DNA from: Pseudomonadota bacterium
GTDB taxonomy: Bacteria > Pseudomonadota > Gammaproteobacteria > Burkholderiales > Gallionellaceae
Assembly (NCBI GenBank): GCA_021822115.1
Contig: JAJZSA010000025.1
Location: 1-30,089, forward strand
Length of the DNA stretch: 30,089 nucleotides
Direction of reading: 5' to 3'
Shown here piece after piece: positions 25,620 to 30,089 of this stretch (positions are counted from its first letter, which is position 1; each line of letters starts with the position of its first letter). The translations under genes and the position numbers were made by a program. A model generated the notes under the pieces. It worked only from the letters and a program-made list of their open reading frames with translations. It did not search any database and had not been told where the DNA came from.

Positions 25620-25997
25620 TCAGGATTCTGCGCTGTCCTTGCGGGCAGACAGCTTTTCCTTGATACGGGCGGACTTGCCGGAACGCTCGCGCAGGTAGTA
25701 CAGCTTGGCGCGACGCACATCACCGCGACGCTTGACTTCGATGCTGGCGATCAGCGGCGAATAGGTCTGGAAGGTACGTTCCACGCCTTCGCCGGAAGAC
25801 ACCTTGCGCACGATGAAGCTGGAGTTCAGGCCGCGGTTGCGCTTGGCGATGACGACGCCTTCGAACAGCTGCACGCGCTTGCGCTCGCCTTCGATCACGT
25901 TCACGCCGACCACCAGGGTGTCGCCGGGTGCGAAATCGGGGATGTTCTTGCCCAGGCGGGCGATCTCTTCTTGTTCCAGTTGTGCGATCAGATTCAT
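25620..25997 (-). CDS. rplS: 50S ribosomal protein L19
   Basis: Ribosomal protein at the 30S-50S interface. 125 residues with the family core [62 protein letters not shown] and the basic tail [18 protein letters not shown]. The start ATG overlaps the trmD stop as ATGA. It is the last gene of the operon. Confidence 0.98.
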   Translation of the reverse strand: MNLIAQLEQEEIARLGKNIPDFAPGDTLVVGVNVIEGERKRVQLFEGVVIAKRNRGLNSSFIVRKVSSGEGVERTFQTYSPLIASIEVKRRGDVRRAKLYYLRERSGKSARIKEKLSARKDSAES

Positions 25998-26770
25998 TTC
26001 GTTTCCTTTTCTTGTGCGGAGGCTTGTTCCTGCTGATACTCAGCCAGCAGCCGAGCCTCCTGTTTAGTCAACTGGCGTTCTGCCAGCAAATCCGGGCGAC
26101 GTTCGGCGGTCCTGCCCAATGCCTGTTTCAATCGCCACTTCTCTATCTCGGCATGGTTACCCGACAACAACACCTGCGGGACCGCCTCGCCTTGATAAAC
26201 CTCAGGCCGCGTATAGTGCGGACAATCCAGCAGGCCTTGCACGAAGGAATCCTGCTGCGCCGACGCATCGTCCCCCAGCACCCCGGGGATCTGACGCACC
26301 ACGCCATCCATCACCACCATCGCTGCCAACTCGCCACCGGACAACACATAGTCGCCGATGGAAAGCTCTTCATCCACCTGGCGCCGCAACAGGCGCTCAT
26401 CCACGCCCTCGTAACGGCTCGCCAACAGGATCACCCCTTCATCGCTCGCCAGCAGTTCCATCACCACTTCATGGGTGAGCGTCCTGCCCTGCGGCGAAAG
26501 GTGGATCACCTTGCTCTTCGCCTTGCCACTGGCGGCTTGCGCCGCCTTGGCTGCGCTTATCGCTTTCTCCAGCGGTTCGGCCAACATCACCATCCCGGGA
26601 CCACCGCCATACGGACGGTCATCGATGGTGCGGTAGTTGTCGGTCGTGAAATCACGCGGGTTCCACGTCTGCAACTCGAACCGCCCCTGCTCCACTGCGC
26701 GTCGCGTCACACCATATCGGGTGAGCGCATCGAACATCTCGGGGAACAGCGTGACGACATCGAACCTCAT
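25994..26770 (-). CDS. trmD: tRNA (guanine37-N1)-methyltransferase
   Basis: AdoMet-dependent m1G37 methylation that prevents +1 frameshifting. 258 residues starting [25 protein letters not shown]. The trefoil-knot SPOUT signature is present: [25 protein letters not shown], then [26 protein letters not shown]. The C-terminal domain continues with [20 protein letters not shown]. Its ATG overlaps the rimM stop, and its stop overlaps the rplS ATG. Confidence 0.98.
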   Translation of the reverse strand: MRFDVVTLFPEMFDALTRYGVTRRAVEQGRFELQTWNPRDFTTDNYRTIDDRPYGGGPGMVMLAEPLEKAISAAKAAQAASGKAKSKVIHLSPQGRTLTHEVVMELLASDEGVILLASRYEGVDERLLRRQVDEELSIGDYVLSGGELAAMVVMDGVVRQIPGVLGDDASAQQDSFVQGLLDCPHYTRPEVYQGEAVPQVLLSGNHAEIEKWRLKQALGRTAERRPDLLAERQLTKQEARLLAEYQQEQASAQEKETK

Positions 26771-27297
26771 TTGAGGTAGTCCGCCTGCCAGTCCACATGG
26801 ATCCGGCGCGCATCGCGGTCGACCTTCTGCACCACGTTGTCGATGAAGGGGATCAGCAGTTCGCCATGTTCCCCATTGACCATCAACACATCATTGGCGC
26901 CGGTCTCCATCAGGTTATCCACGACGCCGAGCTCCTCGCCCTGCAGGTTCCGCACGGACATACCGATCAGATCGGCCCAGTAATACTCGTCCTCCTCCTG
27001 CTCGGGCAGCTCCGCGCGCGGTATCGCGATCAGCTTGCCCTTCAGTCTCTCTGCCGCCGTGCGGTCATCGATCCCTTGCAGTTTGGCGATGAGTACCTTG
27101 CCATGCACCTTGGCATCCAGCACTTCCACCGGTTGCCAGGCTGAGTCGTTTCCGATGTGCCAGGTATCGTAGTCGAACAGACTATCCAGATATTCGGTGT
27201 AGGTCTGCACCTTCACCCATCCCAGGATGCCCTGCGCCGCAACGATCTTCCCCATGACCACCATGGGGCTGCTCACATCAGGCTTGTGCTGCTGCAC
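26767..27297 (-). CDS. rimM: 16S rRNA processing / 30S maturation protein RimM
   Basis: Binds S19 and helps 30S head assembly. It has an N-terminal RimM beta-barrel domain ([23 protein letters not shown]) and a C-terminal PRC-barrel ([36 protein letters not shown]...[10 protein letters not shown]). The start is uncertain. GTG at 27297 gives 176 residues, has AAGAAGG close upstream and overlaps rpsP by 20 bases. ATG at 27264 gives 165 residues, starts 13 bases after the rpsP stop, but has no visible SD. The longer form is listed. The stop overlaps the trmD start as ATGA. Confidence 0.93.
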   Translation of the reverse strand: MQQHKPDVSSPMVVMGKIVAAQGILGWVKVQTYTEYLDSLFDYDTWHIGNDSAWQPVEVLDAKVHGKVLIAKLQGIDDRTAAERLKGKLIAIPRAELPEQEEDEYYWADLIGMSVRNLQGEELGVVDNLMETGANDVLMVNGEHGELLIPFIDNVVQKVDRDARRIHVDWQADYLK

Positions 27298-27532
27298 CGG
27301 CCTTCTTAACCAGGCGACTGACGGTCTCGCTCAGTTGAGCGCCACGATCCTGCCAATGAGCGATGCGATCCAGCTGGATGCGCAGGCCTTCGGCGCCTTC
27401 AACGGCGACCGGGTTGTAGAAACCGACGCGCTCGATGAAACGGCCATCGCGACGGTTGCGCGAATCGGCCACGACCACGTTGTAGAACGGACGGCTCTTG
27501 GAACCGCCGCGAGCAAGACGAATGACTACCAT
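27278..27532 (-). CDS. rpsP: 30S ribosomal protein S16
   Basis: 84-residue S16, an early 30S assembly protein. Conserved start [41 protein letters not shown], then [26 protein letters not shown]. It is the first gene of the rpsP-rimM-trmD-rplS operon, with a good sigma-70 promoter 50 bases upstream. Confidence 0.98.
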   Translation of the reverse strand: MVVIRLARGGSKSRPFYNVVVADSRNRRDGRFIERVGFYNPVAVEGAEGLRIQLDRIAHWQDRGAQLSETVSRLVKKAGAAAQA

Positions 27533-27581
27533 AATGTTTTCCGATATAAAAAGATTGTTTGGCCCGTGCCAAAGGGCGCGA

Positions 27582-27611
27582 ATTCTACGACACCTTACCG
27601 GAGCCTGGCAA
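27582..27611 (-). promoter_or_regulatory. Sigma-70 promoter of the rpsP operon
   Basis: Minus strand: TTGCCA, 18-base spacer, TAGAAT; both hexamers match five of six. The start would be near 27575, giving a leader of about 43 bases. The spacer region overlaps an inverted repeat (CACCTTGCC...GGTAAGGTG, 27590-27616) that could also help end the upstream ypjD-like transcript. Confidence 0.65.
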
Positions 27612-27633
27612 GGTGGTAATTTTTCAGGGGAAA

Positions 27634-28446
27634 TCAGCGTTGCAGGATGACCTGCAGGACGAATTGGCTACCCAGATAAGCCAACAACAGGAAGGCGAAG
27701 CCGCTCAAGGTCCAGCGCACGGCGGTATGGCCGCGCCAGCCGTAATGATGATGCCCCACCAGCAAGCCACCGAACACCCCCCACGAGACGAAACCGAGCA
27801 GGACCTTGTGGTTGAACTGGAACGGCTGGCCGAACACCTGCTCCGAGAACAGGATGCCGGACAACAGGGTGACCGTGAGGATCACGAAGCCGATGCCGAT
27901 GACGCGGAACAGCAACGACTCCATGGTCATCAGCGGTGGCAGGCTCTTCAGCACCTGCGGCAGCCGGGCATGGTGCAAGCGCTTCTCCACCAAGGCGATC
28001 AAGCCGGCGTGCAAGGCCGCGATGGTGAACAGGCTGTAAGCCAGCATGGCCATGAACACGTGGGTATCGAACAAGCCGGAAGGCGGACGCGCCAGGATAT
28101 GCCCGACCGGGAACAGTTGCGGCAACACCGCCGCCACGGCTGCCAGCGGCAACACCAGCACCAGCAGACCGGACAACGGATAGAACAGGCGCGCCAACCA
28201 ATACACCAGCACGGTCAGCCACAGGATCAACGAGATGGCATAGGTAAAGCCGAGGTTCAGCGCTCCCCAGGCGAACAAGCCCTGGGACAGTAGCCAGCCA
28301 TGCAGCAGCAAGGGCGCCACCACCAGCAAGCCGAGCAGACCACGATTCTGCTGCTCGGCAGTTCCTGCCGCCTGTGCGCGCCAGAACAATGCGGACAGGG
28401 CGATATAAAACAGGAAGGTCAGCAGGGAGATAGCCGTGTTCGACAT
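27634..28446 (-). CDS. CcsA/YpjD-like cytochrome c assembly membrane protein
   Basis: A 270-residue integral membrane protein with about eight hydrophobic helices, of the CcsA/CcmC/YpjD superfamily (heme-handling inner-membrane proteins). Supporting features are the spacing of helices, [25 protein letters not shown] with a conserved His in the helix, [35 protein letters not shown] with His ligands, and the position beside ffh. A full WWD heme-binding motif is absent, which fits the YpjD branch rather than CcsA itself. The ATG at 28446 was chosen; a TTG at 28455 would add three residues. No clear SD. It is divergent from ffh. Confidence 0.87.
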   Translation of the reverse strand: MSNTAISLLTFLFYIALSALFWRAQAAGTAEQQNRGLLGLLVVAPLLLHGWLLSQGLFAWGALNLGFTYAISLILWLTVLVYWLARLFYPLSGLLVLVLPLAAVAAVLPQLFPVGHILARPPSGLFDTHVFMAMLAYSLFTIAALHAGLIALVEKRLHHARLPQVLKSLPPLMTMESLLFRVIGIGFVILTVTLLSGILFSEQVFGQPFQFNHKVLLGFVSWGVFGGLLVGHHHYGWRGHTAVRWTLSGFAFLLLAYLGSQFVLQVILQR

Positions 28447-28501
28447 GGCAGGCAAGGATGTTTTAGACTGCGGGGATTCTACACCAAGTCACTCAGGCAT
28501 C

Positions 28502-29854
28502 ATGCTCGACAATCTCACCCAACGCTTCTCCGGCATCATCAAGAATCTGCGCGGCCAAGCGCGCCTGACCGAGAGCAACATCCAGGACGCGCTGCGCGAA
28601 GTGCGCCTCGCCCTGCTCGAAGCCGACGTCGCCCTGCCGGTGGTCAAGGAATTCATCGCCAAGGTGAAGGAAGCCGCGCTCGGCCAGGAAGTGATCGGCA
28701 GCCTCACCCCTGGCCAGGCACTGGTCGGCGTGGTGGATCGCGAACTCACCAGGCTGATGGGCGAAGCCAACGTCGGCATCGACCTCGCCACCGTCCCGCC
28801 CGCCGTGATCCTGATGGCTGGCTTGCAAGGTGCCGGTAAGACCACCAGCAGCGGCAAATTGGCCAAGCTGCTGACGGAACAGAACAAGAAAAAAGTACTG
28901 CTGGTGAGCTGCGACGTCTACCGCCCCGCAGCCATCGAACAACTGCGCACGCTGGCACAACAGTTGGAAGTGGATTTCTTCCCCTCCGACGTCTCACAGA
29001 AACCGCGCGACATCGCCCTGGCCGCCCATGACTGGGCGAAGAAACATCACCACGACATCCTGATCGTCGACACCGCCGGCCGTCTGGCCGTGGACGAAGC
29101 CATGATGGGCGAGATCAAGGAACTGCATGCCGCACTGAAGCCGATCGAGACCCTGTTCGTGGTCGACGCGATGACCGGCCAGGACGCGGTCAACACCGCC
29201 AAAGCGTTCGGCGAGGCACTGCCGCTGACCGGCGTCATCCTGACCAAGCTGGACGGCGATGCGCGCGGCGGCGCCGCACTGTCGGTGCGCCAGGTGACCG
29301 GCAAGCCGATCAAGTTCGTCGGCGTCAGCGAAAAACCCAACGGCCTCGAAGCTTTCCATCCGCAACGCATGGCACAACGCATCCTCGGCATGGGCGATGT
29401 GCTGTCGCTGATCGAGGAAGCGCAACGCAATGTGGACATGGCCGAAGCCGAGAAATTGGCGAAGAAAGTGCAGAGCGGCAAGGGCTTCGACCTGAACGAC
29501 TTCAAGATGCAGATCGTGCAGATGAAGAAGATGGGCGGCCTCTCCGCGCTGATGGACAAGCTGCCGGCACAACTGGCACAAGCTGCGGCCGGCGCCAAGG
29601 TGGACGAGCGCCAGATCAACCGCACCGAAGGCATCATCAATTCCATGACCCCGTGGGAGCGCGCCCACCCGGAGCAGATCAAGGCCTCGCGCAAGAAGCG
29701 CATCGCCGCCGGCGCCGGCGTGCAGGTGATGCACGTGAACCAACTGCTGAACCAGTTCGAACAGTCGCAGAAGATGATGAAGATGTTCAGCAACAAAGGC
29801 ATGATGGCCAAGATGATGAAAGGCATGGCCGGCAAGATGCCCGGCATGCGCTAA
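28502..29854 (+). CDS. ffh: Signal recognition particle protein Ffh (SRP54)
   Basis: GTPase that with 4.5S RNA targets nascent inner-membrane proteins to FtsY. 450 residues: N domain (about 1-90, MLDNLTQRFSGIIKNLRG), G domain with G1 GLQGAGKTT (107-115), DTAGR (190-194) and TKLDGD (248-253), then a methionine-rich M domain ending MMKMFSNKGMMAKMMKGMAGKMPGMR. The ATG at 28502 matches the conserved N-terminus; the open frame from 28436 adds 22 residues without similarity. The 30-base gap to the cbbY-like gene has no terminator, so read-through is likely. Confidence 0.98.
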   Translation: MLDNLTQRFSGIIKNLRGQARLTESNIQDALREVRLALLEADVALPVVKEFIAKVKEAALGQEVIGSLTPGQALVGVVDRELTRLMGEANVGIDLATVPPAVILMAGLQGAGKTTSSGKLAKLLTEQNKKKVLLVSCDVYRPAAIEQLRTLAQQLEVDFFPSDVSQKPRDIALAAHDWAKKHHHDILIVDTAGRLAVDEAMMGEIKELHAALKPIETLFVVDAMTGQDAVNTAKAFGEALPLTGVILTKLDGDARGGAALSVRQVTGKPIKFVGVSEKPNGLEAFHPQRMAQRILGMGDVLSLIEEAQRNVDMAEAEKLAKKVQSGKGFDLNDFKMQIVQMKKMGGLSALMDKLPAQLAQAAAGAKVDERQINRTEGIINSMTPWERAHPEQIKASRKKRIAAGAGVQVMHVNQLLNQFEQSQKMMKMFSNKGMMAKMMKGMAGKMPGMR

Positions 29855-29884
29855 CAATAAACAATCAGAAGCAAGGAGGATGCA

Positions 29885-30085
29885 ATGACGATCAAGGCGA
29901 TCATTTTCGACGTCGATGGCACGCTGGCCGATACCGAGGACGGCCACCGCAAATCGTTCAACAAGGCGTTCGCGGAGAACGGCCTGGACTGGCATTGGGA
30001 CGTCCCGCTGTATGACAAGCTGCTCAAGGTGACCGGCGGCAAGGAACGCATCAAATATTTCGTCTCCGACTTCCTGACCAGCTAA
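29885..30085 (+). pseudogene. CbbY-like HAD-superfamily phosphatase, 5' part with early stop at the window edge
   Basis: The first 66 codons of a CbbY/CbbZ-type HAD hydrolase: nucleophile motif [17 protein letters not shown], then the cap-domain start [32 protein letters not shown]. Family members are about 250 residues and usually belong to Calvin-cycle clusters, where they dephosphorylate sugar phosphates or phosphoglycolate. The frame ends with TAA at 30083-30085, far short of the domain. Only four bases follow, so nonsense mutation, frameshift and sequencing or assembly error cannot be separated. AGGAGG lies 7 bases before the ATG. It is probably cotranscribed with ffh. Confidence 0.6.
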
Positions 30086-30089
30086 GATC

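Noticed and set aside
28436..28501. Upstream extension of ffh
   Set aside because: Ffh proteins begin at MLDNL or its equivalent; the extra 22 residues lie in the divergent promoter region.

Overview
This 30,089-base window is GC-rich (about 60 percent by eye) and carries a dense set of housekeeping genes typical of a betaproteobacterium. The gene orders dusB-fis-purH-purD and rpsP-rimM-trmD-rplS, the UbiH/COQ6-family hydroxylase and a CbbY-like phosphatase fragment beside ffh suggest an autotrophic member of the Nitrosomonadales, such as Gallionellaceae. That placement is inference from gene content and protein resemblance; no 16S rRNA is present.

Layout, left to right. (1) 1-3760: the 3' end of an OxlT-like MFS transporter (+), then hemF, tsaC and a MazG-like pyrophosphohydrolase on the minus strand, then slyX and a TerB-like gene on plus. 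(2) 3760-4067: a gene-free stretch with several hairpins ending in an intrinsic terminator. (3) 4068-11993: a complete Type I restriction-modification operon on the minus strand, in the transcription order hsdM, rhuM, hsdS, an unrecognised zinc-ribbon gene, hsdR. The last four genes are joined by ATGA overlaps. This is the clear accessory region and the best candidate for something undescribed. (4) 12000-16548: the dusB-fis-purH-purD unit (minus), with a 125-bp inverted-repeat element between purH and purD and a strong terminator after purD. (5) 16570-18545: a UbiH-family flavin hydroxylase and dsbC (+), closed by a bidirectional terminator. (6) 18542-23569, all minus: a membrane class III adenylate cyclase, the RNase P RNA gene rnpB, ppx, phoU and rpiA. 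(7) 23656-25500: tRNA-Ala(CGC) on plus, then ogt, xerD and ykgJ as a tight minus-strand group. (8) 25567-28455: the rpsP-rimM-trmD-rplS operon (minus) and, upstream of it, a CcsA/YpjD-like membrane protein. (9) 28502-30089: ffh (+) and a CbbY-like HAD phosphatase whose frame closes after 66 codons at the window edge.

How the genes work together: region 4 supplies purine biosynthesis plus a tRNA-modifying enzyme and a Fis regulator. Region 8 joins ribosomal proteins with ribosome maturation and tRNA m1G37 methylation. phoU-ppx handles phosphate signalling and polyphosphate. The Type I system is a defence module; its two extra genes may modulate or extend it. Small palindromic repeats at 893-955, 1918-2012, 12124-12170 and 13461-13585 sit in intergenic gaps and look like dispersed genomic repeats.
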